Source of the DNA: Sipunculus nudus
Lineage: Eukaryota > Annelida > Sipuncula > Golfingiida > Sipunculidae
Length of the DNA: 64,000 nucleotides
Direction: 5' to 3'
Assembly: GCA_026874595.1 (NCBI GenBank)
Contig: CM049309.1
Span: 91,968,723-92,032,722, forward strand
A model generated the notes under the pieces. That model was given only the letters and a program-made list of their open reading frames with translations, had not been told where the DNA came from and made no database searches. Positions 38,474 to 49,354 of this stretch are shown here, in pieces; the first letter of the stretch is position 1, and the number at the start of each line of letters is the position of its first letter. The position numbers and the translations under genes are program-made.

Positions 38474-38517
38474 GTCACGTGACGTAGGAAAAAAGAGGCC
38501 ATAGGTCAACTGATTGG
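38474..38517 (+). promoter_or_regulatory. CLEAR-type E-box, CRE half-site and CCAAT box
   Basis: GTCACGTGAC, the full palindromic CLEAR/USF/TFE-type E-box, lies at 38474-38483. It overlaps a TGACGT half-CRE at 38480-38485. An inverted CCAAT box (ATTGG) is at 38513-38517. A short ATG frame with good Kozak context starts 88 bases further on. The cluster resembles a proximal promoter, but no transcript evidence is available. Confidence 0.33.
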
Positions 38518-38604
38518 TGCATGGAGGTCAGCCGTGTCGTTGCCGGTGTTCTGTACAATACATAATATTCTTATACCTGACGTGGGTTTTTCGGTGCAGC
38601 TGGT

Positions 38605-38709
38605 ATGGAGAATGTTGCTGTCTGTGTAGTTCAGACCTTGAGTGTGAGTACAGCTGGGCTTGACCAAGATCTAAAGGCAGACCGATGTCTCTACAAGTTG
38701 GGACTATAA
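38605..38709 (+). CDS. Candidate first coding exon or short ORF (34 aa)
   Basis: ATG at 38605 has G at -3 and G at +4. The frame encodes 34 residues and stops at 38707-38709. A GTGAGT donor-like site at 38644 could instead splice after about 13 codons. The peptide begins MENVAVCVVQTLSV and has no recognised domain. Its only support is its position downstream of the E-box/CCAAT cluster and its start context. Confidence 0.22.
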   Translation: MENVAVCVVQTLSVSTAGLDQDLKADRCLYKLGL

Positions 38710-40144
38710 CGCTAATGAAAAGGAATTACCATTCTAGAAGTAAGTACAAAGAGAACGTACTCACAGGGCTCGTAAAGATAACGGTTAAAGGGGAGATTAC
38801 GCAAGCAAAGTTTATCGGTAAATAGTTATAGGCTAGCTACTTGCAATGGAGCTAGCCGTAACGAGTGAGCTACCTAGGGTTTTAAGATACATGCTTCAGT
38901 GGACACAACAGCAGTGAATTCTCTACCGCATTTATATATATATATCCTCAGCTTTAATAAATAAGATAAAAAAAGTAAAAAAAAATAGTTGTAACACCGT
39001 AGGTCTGCCACTGGAGGTATCGCGACCCCTTTGCGTATTTCTGTCGCGTATTTTTGCGTATTTTCGTGACCATGCACGACCTGAGCCGTCTGCCTCCGCC
39101 GTATATACATATACCGCATGTTGTCGTGTGGCGAGCACCGGGGTCTCAACCTACCGAGCAATGCAGTCTGTGTGACCCATCAACGTCAAGCCACCAATAA
39201 AATGTTAAACATCGCGCTACTATTGAGTTGAAACCTAAGGTCACTGAGACGGGACGGAGTTTTATCGAGTCTACGGATACTAAAATTTACTGCCACATGC
39301 TCTGACATTACATATAATTACATACCGTGCACACACAATACGCCGTCTGAGCCCTCTGCCGTTACTTCCCATTGATCCCCATAACGGAGAGCTTGTAAAG
39401 TACATTTATTTACCTACCATGCACCCTGCACTTAATATGTAAACTACCTCTTGAAAAGCTGTTGTGACGCCTATCCTTACAATCCATGCAGGTTACGCTG
39501 TACCACGCTCAAATCTTATCTTGAAGTGTGCCTGGTGACAAGCCTTACTCAATTGTCCTCAGACACTATAAATGATCCTGCGTTAGTTGGGATCCTCCCG
39601 CCTACCCGCGGATTTTGTCGTTAGGATGTAACTTTTCCCACTAGACGATCGTCTGCTACTGAGGATTATCAAATTTGCTGCTACGTTTTGTCCTGTAATG
39701 TGGCTTATACGAGAAGGTCCAGACAATCAGTTTTGGCGTTTCTGGCTAAACTCCAGTCCAATAAAAGGTCAGATGTTATAAGTTAGTCGCGCGGCTCTTA
39801 ATCCTTTTGGTTGCTAGAGTACGCGGACGCAGATGAACATACATACACATTAAAGTTTCAGTTAAAAAGGGCTGTCACATATATTGCTGACCACCGTCTC
39901 ACACCATCTATCCGGTACTTTGTCACTAGGCTAGATCTCTGCTTTGCAGTTATTGCGTTTATTTTTGGGAGTGTGGATCTAGTTAATTAAAGATGCATGG
40001 TTATAGGATCATCTACATGAAATACACATGACAGGAATTAAAGATCAAATTCAAATACTCAATTAACAACACTTTTACCACTTATGTTACTACCCCAGTT
40101 ATTATTATATTAACATAAGAATATATAATCGACCTACGATTCAG
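38710..40144. other. Intergenic DNA
   Basis: No gene is supported. At 39030-39060 the word GCGTATTT occurs three times. The two overlapping minus-strand frames at 38874-39161 disagree in phase and show no domain. A GGTTGAGACCC word near 39140 (minus) vaguely resembles a tRNA B box, without further tRNA structure. Confidence 0.45.
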
Positions 40145-41910
40145 GGCCTATGTGATCAAAGGTCTCGCATGGGTATTTGCGAGCAAATCCCTTTCGCAAA
40201 CCTCTCGCAGATTGATTTTGCATGTGATCAAAACTTTCGCAAACTAACTAAAAGGCGCAGGCTCTCGTAAATTTGCGAATTTCAAAAACCTCTCGCAGCC
40301 TCTTTTGGTCCTGTTCATGCACGGAAGAGAGCCGAGACACGGTAAATGCTTCATGCCAGCAAAAGCATTTAATGTTTAAAATCAGAATACTCTTTAATTT
40401 CGATACGATCCCAGGTGTATATGTAAACGTTCCTTAATATGCATATATGTATTTATTTTTATAAATCAAATAGGTCAAATATGATTATACTACATGGTTA
40501 TGAAATAAACATATAAATATGTTTTTGCACGTTATATGTTTCTATTTTATTAGAGTTTCATGACATATATAACATACAATATATTATATATTATATATTC
40601 ATTGTGGCTAAACACTTTTTTATCACGTATGTCTTCCTTCTCTTAAAAAATCGGCATCCTTTGTGCATATTCAATTTTGAATATATAACTGGAGAATCTT
40701 AAAGTAAGTATAAAAAATGCATATTTTATTAAAAATATCTAATACTTATTGCTTGGTAATAAATTGTTCTAATTTAAAATGAAAATTAATGAATCTGAAG
40801 TCTCAGAGTTTTCCATTTCATCGACATCAACTGATGTGTAGAACGTTTATAAAATTTATCATACATAAATCATATATCATATATGTTATGTTATAAATTA
40901 ACGGTAGTCTGTGAGCTGAAATAGCTGATTAATTATCTCTTATGCTTGCATCGGTGCTATCGGTTCTATCGGTGTTTCTCTGTATGATTTATTGGAGAAT
41001 TTGAATATATTTTGAACAATAATAGTACAAAATTAAAATGTTTCTACAGAGGAATTCACGATAACTTTAAAATCATTAAAAGCAAAAGACAAGCCACAAG
41101 AATGGTTAGGTAACAAAATCAATGATTCAAGGTTGAAGTTGGCACTTGTCAAAGGTTGCATGTATCTATGGCAGACTTGTTTGTAAATGAACTTCGGATT
41201 AGTTCACATTTTTATAAAATCAGAAAATAACTTAGCTTTGTAAATTACCAAATTTATATGACATGAATTTACACCAGTTCAGATTTATATGAATTACGAA
41301 AGTTAACTTACGTTATATTTCTTATGAATAAGATTTTTACAATATTTAAAACAATCATGATATAAATACCTTGGAAATATTCCTGATTTTGAACATATGC
41401 ACAATCACAACATATGTATTTCATCATGTATAGTTATTATAACAATAACAAGATGCACGAACGTGTTCATTCAGAGGAATGCATAATATCATACAGAGCA
41501 AATACCACATATAAAGCGAATTTCTCTCAATGAGTCATGATGATTTTGACAGTTTTTAAAGTACAAAGTCTCTTTTGCGTCTGTTTTAAAGGCGTTCAGT
41601 TAATTAAGAATATAATTAAAATATGCAATTTAGGAATGCGTTAATGGATTCGGCGATAGAAAACGCAGCAAAATTTCATAGGTTCAACGCCCATCCCTTC
41701 TCCCTCCCTCCCAGCCTTTAAGATAAAAATCGTGTTATGTCAATATAACGTCAGGGATCAGCTCTAAATTCTCAGCTGGGAAAAAGATATGATATCTGGA
41801 TTTAGACCCCATGCTTTTGAAACCTGAAATCCAGTCTTAAATGATGATATATATAATTGTTGTTACCTTCATCTTCTTTCAGTATACAAGCTTTTATAAA
41901 TATGTGTGTG

Positions 41911-41950
<40 letters not shown>

Positions 41951-42260
41951 GGCATATATAGGCGGATTTGGACTTTATACGGAAAAACTGTACAAGAAGA
42001 TTCGTCGAGACGTAAGATAAAAAAATTAATGCGTTGATCACTCTTGAACATATTCCGATCTGCAGTGTGTTTCAAGGCGTATCCCGAATGTCAATAGAAC
42101 GCGGGTTACGAGTGTTCGCAACGGCTGATTAATCGCAAAATTGCGAGAGACGTGCGAGAAGTTTCCAGCACACTTCGCAAAAAAAATTTGCGAGCCTTCG
42201 CAAACCTTCCGCAATTCCCCTCGCAATCGCAAATTTGCAAATTTTTCGATCACATAGGCC
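40145..42260. mobile_element. 2.1-kb TIR element, unclassified
   Basis: GGCCTATGTGATC at 40145 is matched by its exact reverse complement ending at 42260. The first and last 150 bases are both rich in TTCGCAAA, CTCGCA and TTTGCGAA words in opposite overall orientation. The interior is AT-rich and has no transposase-sized frame. The termini do not fit the hAT CAG/CTG rule at both ends, and no clear target duplication is visible: the flanks are ATTCAG on the left and AAATTC on the right. It looks like a non-autonomous cut-and-paste element whose superfamily I cannot name. Confidence 0.65.
41905..41947. repeat. (GT)n microsatellite
   Basis: Nearly pure GT tract with one GAGG interruption, lying inside the TIR element. 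Confidence 0.95.
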
Positions 42261-43871
42261 AAATTCTTGCATTTATTATATCACTCTCCAGTTACTGTAT
42301 CAGTTTCCCGTCCCCAATAGGTTTAACGTCACCGCAGCCATTCTGAGACACCTGATAACTGGAGAATCACAAATATCAATGTCCTGAACAGGAAATGTAA
42401 ACTTATTTCATACCAACGCACAGTACTTGTTCCCCGTCAGATCTTTAGCAAAGCGCGTATCATATTTCTGAAGGGGACTGAAAGTCCCAGTTTATAAGTT
42501 AATCATGTCGTCCTTGGACAGGTCTTCATGGACATTGTGGCCTAAACTTAGTGCGAGTTAAGAATAAAAAGTGTGATTTTATCAATTTGGTATACTTTGT
42601 ATAAATAGCAGCATTTAGAATATATTGGCATGTACATTTTGCCATGATCGTAACAAGAACTGTCACTGTACATTCTATGTAAATCTAAATCAAATATACG
42701 TTTTAGTCCATTTATGATTAGACTGGTAGGCCTATATTTCATCTAATCTTGAGTTCAATACATTTCTGAAAATTATTTATGTACCAAAAGTGTCTTTGTT
42801 TGCTTCAATATCTACCGGCCACTGTCGGCGTCTCTCTTACACATGATATCACTTTCGGAACAGACTTTGGTTTTTGACACAGACTTCGGTTTTTGAACCA
42901 GACTTTGAACCAGACCTTAGTTTTTGTATCACTCTATTTTGCACCAGCTCTCATCTGCGTCATTATAACTTCAGTGCATGTTTTTTTTTTTTGTATTTTC
43001 ATTCTCAGTTTGTATCATCGCCCAGGCTATATGTGCCTCTGTTTCCTCAGCATTTTTTCCATATTATCATCAATGGCATACTGATTGCAGGAATATAGTC
43101 CCCTGGTATAGGACGTGTTAAAACGGCCTGCGGGAAAGGTAGGCGTCGCTACTTTTAGTCTTTGCACCTATGCGTGTCAGTTTTCAGGGACAAGCTGGGG
43201 TTTGATGGTATTTGAGCTTTTCAACCCAGACAACCTACTGGGAAAAGTATTATATCTCATAATATAATGGTGGGAAATGAAGAAATAAATTGCACATCTT
43301 AAAATGACATAAATGTGTGATTTCCAATATCGAAAAGTCTCGCTGATAAAGGTTATGTACACCAAGTAGCCTTCTACTTTAAGTACACCCCCCCCCCCCC
43401 CGTCTCTACCTGTGCGGCGTACGTCTCTGGGTCGCTGGGTTGGGGATATTTTGACCTTTTCAATAACAGTCGGGGTCAGGTGGGGCCACGGGGGTCTGTG
43501 GAAAGGTGCGTATATTTCTATACATTATTGTCACTTTCTGTGTAAATAAAGCAGCTGATGATCGCTACGCGTGTGAAAATGACAAAGTTTGACTTCAAAG
43601 AAACCAGCGCATTGTCGGTGGCGTGATGGGCCTTCCGATGGCCTCTATAAGTGTACTCTGTGTGTGTACACTAATATTTTAGTTAACCAACCGGCCCCTC
43701 AGATTGTGCTACTCTGTGACTCGAACTGCCTTTTGTGTTCTTTTCTGTGTCACAAAGTCTTTGTGTTCACGGATCTTGAGAATTTGCCCATGTTGATAAT
43801 ATTTGCCTTTGCTTGTCTTCGTGCAGGGTAAATAAAACAAAATAAACTGTAGATGTGAATTCCGATCTCCA
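42261..43871. other. Intergenic DNA
   Basis: An imperfect tandem of CAGACTTTGGTTTTTGA-like words lies at 42860-42925, and 14 C at 43388-43401. The frames at 42874 and 43589 have no recognisable domain. No gene is supported. Confidence 0.45.
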
Positions 43872-43892
43872 TATTGGTATATGATACCAATA
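43872..43892. other. 9-bp perfect inverted repeat
   Basis: TATTGGTAT, the spacer ATG, then ATACCAATA. The arms each contain a CCAAT/ATTGG core. It could be a dimeric protein-binding site or chance. Confidence 0.5.
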
Positions 43893-44020
43893 CTGGTTTA
43901 TTTGTATAGCCGTATGAAGTTTATATCTTTTTCACTTGGTGTTCATATATGGTTTAGAGATTAGCAGGGTCAGGTAATTGAAGCCAGGCATGGGGCACCG
44001 TAAGAATATTTATGACCATT

Positions 44021-44023
<3 letters not shown>

Positions 44024-44068
<45 letters not shown>
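44024..44068. repeat. (GA)n microsatellite
   Basis: Pure GA tract. The 132-residue frame starting at 44012 begins with poly-Arg-Glu from this tract and is not accepted as a gene. Confidence 0.96.
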
Positions 44069-44070
<2 letters not shown>

Positions 44071-44527
44071 GGCTATGGGATGGTCAGTTTATAAAACAAA
44101 GACGCGGACACTAGCATATGAGTATTGGAGTCTGTATAATTCTAACCGATTGAGTACTCGTATAGACGTATATACTAGGACAGTTTCATGTAGTTATCTT
44201 GGCCAAGGAGTTTATGTTTTTACTCGTGTCACTTTGTTGGTTTGTTTTAACTGTTCATTTGATCACAAATTATCGATTTACATGAAACTTTGTGGATTGA
44301 TGAAAATTAAAGGGTTGTTTTCCTTTAGTGGAGGAATGCGCTCCATGCTAAGTCCCGTTGTAGTTAATCATGCAGGGACTTTAAAACGTGCCTGTAACGA
44401 GTCAGTCTAGATAAAGAGCGCTTTCTCATCCGTGGTATATTATAGGGCACCTTTTTGCTTTTGTATTTTGCTACAGGTGTCCGTTGACATTCTGATTCGT
44501 GTTAGGCTCAAGGCCTATGCGTTGCTG

Positions 44528-44620
44528 TGGCGTGTAGAGACACAGCGCTCGGTGTAATCCGTACTGGTTGACCTGGCGTGTTAGGACACAGCGTTCGTGC
44601 TAATCTGAAATTTTCTGGGC
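44528..44620. repeat. Two-copy 46-bp direct repeat
   Basis: TGGCGTGTAGAGACACAGCG at 44528 and the related TGGCGTGTTAGGACACAGCG at 44574, followed by similar tails (GGTGTAATCCG and GTGCTAATCTG). The offset is 46 bases. Confidence 0.7.
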
Positions 44621-45230
44621 TGTTATCGCTCTATGAGCGCGTGTGTCTTGTTGTGTTCTTTGGATTGTTCCTGAAATGGAAAATTCTAGGCTTGAGGTGA
44701 AAAGTTATAATGTGTTGAGAGCCGAGGAGAGAGAGAGAAATATTTCAGCGGACACGGAAGAGTGCGAGTCAGTTTGTGGACCTTTCCGATGATTGCAGCA
44801 CTTATAGATATTCTTCGAACTTTGTAACATATTTTATTAAGTCTTCAGTTTGCCTTTGGGACTATTACCAGAACTTCACTTTTGGATCACAACAGATAGA
44901 TTTCTGGATTGAATTGGTTTATTATTCTCTTAGAAGGTTTACGTGAATTGTTCATCTGGATTATATGTTTTAAAGGACTTGTTGAGCTGTGACAGTGGTG
45001 GTATCCAGAAAAGCCTAGGATCCGGACACTCTGGTACTTTACACATTTATTTATTATACTGTGTAATTGTATAGTAAAAATTTCATTTATTATGCTGTGT
45101 AATTGTATTGATTTACTATTTTACTGTTGTTATACTGTGTAATTGTATCGATTTAATATATTGTAATGTAAGGGTTGTTTTAAGAATAAACTATAATTAT
45201 TTGTTAACAAAAAAAACCACTGACTTCTTT
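44621..45230 (+). other. Possible transcribed-repeat 3' region
   Basis: The tail has three copies of CTGTGTAATTGTAT (45059, 45094, 45135), an AATAAA at about 45186, and an A run about 20 bases later at 45208. That layout fits the 3' end of a retroposed or retrotransposon-derived sequence. The upstream part (44640-45000) has no long frame. No LTRs or reverse-transcriptase motifs were found, so the identity is open. Confidence 0.25.
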
Positions 45231-45345
45231 TTTCATTCCCCTAGACATTTCACGCTGCCTAGTGTTACAGAATCTGATTTTTATTTATCTCCGTAACAAA
45301 AATTATGCTCGTCACAACTACGTGATCTGTTGTTATTAGGTTCCG

Positions 45346-45349
<4 letters not shown>

Positions 45350-45406
<57 letters not shown>
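45350..45406. repeat. (AT)n microsatellite
   Basis: Pure AT dinucleotide tract. Confidence 0.97.
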
Positions 45407-45409
<3 letters not shown>

Positions 45410-46475
45410 TACAAGCACGTAAACTAAAGAGTGGGAACAAAACATGACATGGCCCATCTCTGCACAGTGACACTTAGGAAATATTCTTTTGTAGAATGTC
45501 TTGATATAACCAAGCACTGGAGACCGATTCTAGGTACAGCTAAGGAGTGCTCGACCCTAACATTTCTTACAAATTGCTGCCCTGAAGGACGCAGGGAGAG
45601 CATGAAGCATGGCGGAACAATTGGCGTGTAACTACCTGTTTTCAGAGAGATGAGTTTAGGGTTCAATTAACTTACCTTCTTTGTATTTAATATTGAGACG
45701 AGGGTGCGGGTGTCCCTGTTTGTTTGGGCTTGTTATTCAGATTCGAAAAAAGTTCCGATACCGGGAAACTCAAATGTATAGGGCACGAGCCGTCCACGTA
45801 TAGGGCACGAACAACGGTATGTTAAGAGAAGGGGGGGGGGGGCTTAATGTGACGATAAGTTTGTTTCCTTATTTAAATTTCAGGCTAATGTAGGAACAGA
45901 GTAACAATTATAAGCTACAGCTTTCCCGGCTTTTAGTTCACACTTATTAGTGTGGACATTCCTTCAGTATACCACAACAGCCACTAGGTAGAGCGCAAGA
46001 ATGATCCAATTAGTCGGTACGTTCATATTCATGAAAAGAAAGCGAGAAGAAATGAAATAAACCATTGCAAAACATACTGCATGGGTGTACAGACAAGGTC
46101 TTGTTTATGGTATTTATCATTAGATAGTATTATAATAACAAAGTCTATCTCTACAGGTAAATTGCACATAGGACAATGATATGGTGGTAAATGTTAACGA
46201 TAAATAATAACTATTAAATAAATGTTCAAAAAAATCTGATAGTTAAACTTAGGATAAATAAATTATTGTGTTTGGAGGAAATTGAAGCCAATTGTTATTT
46301 CTTTTATGTTTTATAAGCCTGTAAACGGTTTCCTTGAATTTACACAAAATTAAAGTCAACTTTAAAATGGTACTATTTATGGATTAAAAAGGTACACGTT
46401 TATTTCGGTTAATATTACCGATGATGACAGTCTCATCCAACTTTAAACCTTCAAACACTGGTCTTTTGGGTCTGT
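45407..46475. other. Intergenic DNA
   Basis: Contains a two-copy direct repeat GTATAGGGCACGA (45776-45812) and a run of 12 G at 45831-45842. Overlapping frames at 45424-45666 on opposite strands have no domain. No gene is supported. Confidence 0.45.
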
Positions 46476-46735
46476 TCATTCCTGTAGATTTTTCTTGGGT
46501 CCTAAGTGAGCAGAAGCAACCAAACAGGGTTCAAAAGGTGTTATGAGATTATTTGTTCTATCAGTACGTTTCTGTCTGCTCAAACTAGAAGACATTGACT
46601 TATCTGTGTAGAGGAGCGAACCACTGTGACAAAGACCTTGGCCAAGTGTATAAACATGAAGAACGGTAAAAGCAGGAATCGAACCTTGAGCTGTGCGATC
46701 ACAGGTCCCGATTACAGGGCCACCAGGCATAACAC
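46476..46735 (-). mobile_element. tRNA-headed SINE-like element
   Basis: On the minus strand the segment 46723 to 46675 reads like a tRNA: GGTGGCCCTGTAATCGG (A-box region) and then a perfect B box, GGTTCGATTCC. It continues into about 200 bases of non-tRNA sequence. That arrangement, an RNA polymerase III promoter head and an unrelated body, is the hallmark of tRNA-derived SINEs. The tail end is not defined, and no A-rich tail or target duplication was identified. The acceptor stem is degenerate, so a functional tRNA is unlikely. Confidence 0.5.
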
Positions 46736-46930
46736 AGGGACACCAGGCATTACACAGTGACACCAGGCATTACACACGGGCACCAGGCAATACACAAGGA
46801 CACCAGGCATTACACACGGACACCAGGCATTACACACGGACACCAGGCATTACACACGGACACCAGGCGTTACACACGGACACCAGGCATTACACACGGA
46901 CACCAGGCATTACACACGGACACCAGGCAC
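46721..46930. repeat. 20-bp minisatellite, about 10 copies
   Basis: Strict 20-base units, CACCAGGCATTACACACGGA, with early variants (AACACAGGGA, TACACAGTGA). The first unit overlaps the 5' end of the tRNA-like head of the SINE-like element. This suggests the array grew from that end. Plus-strand frames reading as repeated His-Tyr-Thr-Arg are artefacts. Confidence 0.93.
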
Positions 46931-48147
46931 CATCACTCTCCTCATGCTCACATGGTACTAGTCAGTGAAGAAGGTCCCATCACCATGGTAATGATACTTG
47001 CCAGAGCAATCGATAATCGTGACGGTCCATCAATCGGGATAGGATATGATCCTGGATCAAAATCGAGCTTTAGTGCCAGGTGATATTCGTTCAGATCTCT
47101 AAATTTGCTCTTATAACAATATACTCTATTATGGGCGTAGATGGTAGACTGGCATGATCCGACTGTAGGATGAAAAGCTCATCTCGTCCTAATTCTTGGT
47201 TATATCCTGGTATACAGAGCTTTTAAAAGGTAGGTTTATGACATATGCTTATAGAATTGGTGAAAACCGATAAACAAACGTTGGTAAAAACCAAGACTCC
47301 TTCGTGCTCACTTTAGTGCCCAGCTTTGAGGGGTCTTAGGGCTTTCTTCAGCTGTTGTATAATATGCATGGTCAATGGTCAAAGTCACTAAGCTGTCAGT
47401 AATATCTGGAATGTTATACCTGCAGACTCCTAGTGTCAAGGGTTAGTACAATTCAAATTGTGTGCGTGTATTGTTATGTTCATTCAAAAGGTGAAACGTA
47501 AATGCCTGGTCACGTGGTCGTTTTCTGACAGCCACATTCAGCTCTCATTTTCACCTGATTGCCATATTCTCCTTTTGATCTCATTTATAAAAGTCTTAAT
47601 AACATATTAATTATTGCAAGAATATCCCGTGCAATGTTAAGTCCAAATAAAAGCCCCGTCTCCTTATTTTTATCTTAGTCCGTTTTGTACCATGTTTTAT
47701 TGAGACTAACGGATGTTATTGTTCAAGACTTTGACAAACATAAAGGTAAACCTTTGATTTTTTTTTTTTTTGGTTTCTTGCTGTTCGGTTTTATGACACG
47801 ATTTCCTGTTGCCATTTAAACAGACAATACAGGTTGTAATTTCATACTGCCCAGTCTGCATGTAACCATTATGTCGCTGAATAAAGAGCAATTGTCATAC
47901 ACAGTTCCCGATTGTTAGTCAAAACCTTGGATATGTCTCTAAGTTTATATGGAATTAGGGTCCACATGAGATGACACAAGGTCCATGGCCTGATACACAA
48001 GAGAACAATCCATTCCTTGTGCGGCAGTGAATTTGTGTTTTACTAGGTCACTAGGTACAGTCGTTCAGGCTGTCGCCGAGCAAGGGCAGACGGTACAAGC
48101 AAGGGCCGGCCTCCTTGTAGACCTGAAGGGGGCGCTTCTAAACGGAA
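46931..48147. other. Intergenic DNA, possible retroelement tail
   Basis: On the minus strand, 47365 to 47260 reads GCTGAAGAAAGCCCTAAG and then a TTGGTTTTTACCAACG palindromic block. This resembles 3' untranslated regions of Penelope-like and related retroelements (GAAGAAGGC...GAAACG...). The likeness is weak and no coding remnant was found. The rest is unique sequence without a supported gene. Confidence 0.22.
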
Positions 48148-48459
48148 TCACTGAAACGGCGCCGCCATAAAAACATTGGATAAATAGAAATGCAGGAAGC
48201 TGAAGTTTCTCTGAGATTTTTTTTTTTCGTTGCCGGCACGTTGTATTTTAATCATGGGTATTTTCCCCCTGTGTGAGGTCTCGTGGAATCGTTTGTCCCT
48301 GACTATGCCAACACACTGTTGAAATCTTGGGAGGCATTTTATCCGAAACTTGATTGTCTCAGCTACTGGCAGCTTAACGTTCTTCAAATAATCACGGAGA
48401 GGACTTGAAGGAAAGCCGTACCAGCTGAGACCACCATAACTAACACCATGTCGCAGGTT
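48148..48459 (-). CDS. Candidate terminal exon, unrecognised protein
   Basis: The minus strand reads openly for 104 codons. It begins just after a plausible acceptor (CTAAC branch-point-like word, then CTCTCACAAG, AG at 48460) and runs to a stop at 48148. The first 60 residues look protein-like, for example SYGGLSWYGFPSSPLRDY and FRIKCLPRFQQCVGIVRD. The second half contains an A-rich run coding for Lys, which is less convincing, so the true exon may end earlier. It has no ATG at the start, which fits a downstream exon. No family is recognised. Confidence 0.25.
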   Translation of the reverse strand, partial: NLRHGVSYGGLSWYGFPSSPLRDYLKNVKLPVAETIKFRIKCLPRFQQCVGIVRDKRFHETSHRGKIPMIKIQRAGNEKKKSQRNFSFLHFYLSNVFMAAPFQ

Positions 48460-49245
48460 CTTGTGAGAGTCACGTTAGTCAATTGACACTGCCCAAGAAG
48501 TACTCGACCCCGCGCGGCTTCACACGAACACCTCAGATTCCTTGTTTTTTTCTCGTGTAGTTAACTAATCCCCCAGGTTGCTTAAGGCAAGACTGGTCCC
48601 CTCCCCTTTTATTTCTCAGTCTGCTGAGTGTTGCGTAGGTTAAAACATAACTATGATGAAAAAATTGAAACCGTTCATTTGTTTGCAACATACTCAAAGT
48701 AAGCTTAAATTATCACTAGTTATGTTACGATATCACAGACCTTTCTTTACAACTCTTAAAAAAACATATCAATTGTTGTTGTCAAACAGTGTTTAGATTT
48801 CGATATCTGGCCTAGTCTTAATGTTAGTTCACTTACTGGTCCATTGTCAACAATTAGCGAATGACAGAGCTGCATGTACAAATGTCAAGGCTGAGGTTAT
48901 ACTTGACACATACCTGTTAAAGCATCTGAGAAATACAAAGGTCAGAAAAACATGTCTATCATGGAAAAATCTTATCTACCTGGAGCTTCCTAAAGTCACA
49001 AAAACAAGGAGGAATTCTTACATGGGAACCAATCTAGTGTGTTTTTTGGGAAAAGACATCTTGCAAACGAAAAAGGAAACTAAGATGTGTCGTCCTCGGG
49101 CTACAAAATTTCTTCTGGGAGTAAACAATGCAAACAAAAATCCATAGAAATTCACCCTTGTTCCACCCCTTTCCATTCGCGTTACTAAAATGTTAATGTT
49201 TCTTTTAATAGTATTTTCATAAGTACGTAAGAAATAAGTACATAA
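48460..49245. other. Intergenic DNA with conflicting frames
   Basis: A plus-strand ATG frame (48821-49147, 108 codons) and a minus-strand frame (49018-49281) overlap. Neither shows a recognised domain. The minus one borrows its first codons from the adjacent MITE. I leave both unassigned. Confidence 0.4.
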
Positions 49246-49346
49246 AGCTCGGCATACACGTTGCGACGCGACCCGACTCAACTCAACTCAACTAAACAGT
49301 TTTTGACCTGTTGAGTTGAGTCGGGTCGCAACGTGTATGCCGGCCT
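49246..49346. mobile_element. 101-bp fold-back MITE with TAA target duplication
   Basis: Nearly the whole element is one hairpin. CGGCATACACGTTGCGA on the left is matched by its exact reverse complement on the right. The arms continue with CCCGACTCAACTCAAC, apart from a 5-base insertion on the left. The centre is about 20 bases. The direct repeat TAA flanks it at 49243-49245 and 49347-49349. A 3-base TAA/TTA duplication is typical of PIF/Harbinger elements, so this is best read as a Harbinger-type MITE. Confidence 0.85.
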
Positions 49347-49354
49347 TAAGACTA

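Noticed and set aside
44012-44410. The longest open frame in the window, 132 codons
   Set aside because: It begins in a GA microsatellite (poly Arg-Glu), and the rest has no recognisable domain or splice context.
46693-47083. Frames with repeated His-Tyr-Thr-Arg units
   Set aside because: They arise from the 20-bp minisatellite at 46721-46930.
48821-49281. Overlapping plus (108 codons) and minus (87 codons) frames
   Set aside because: They conflict, neither shows a domain, and the minus frame borrows its start from the MITE.
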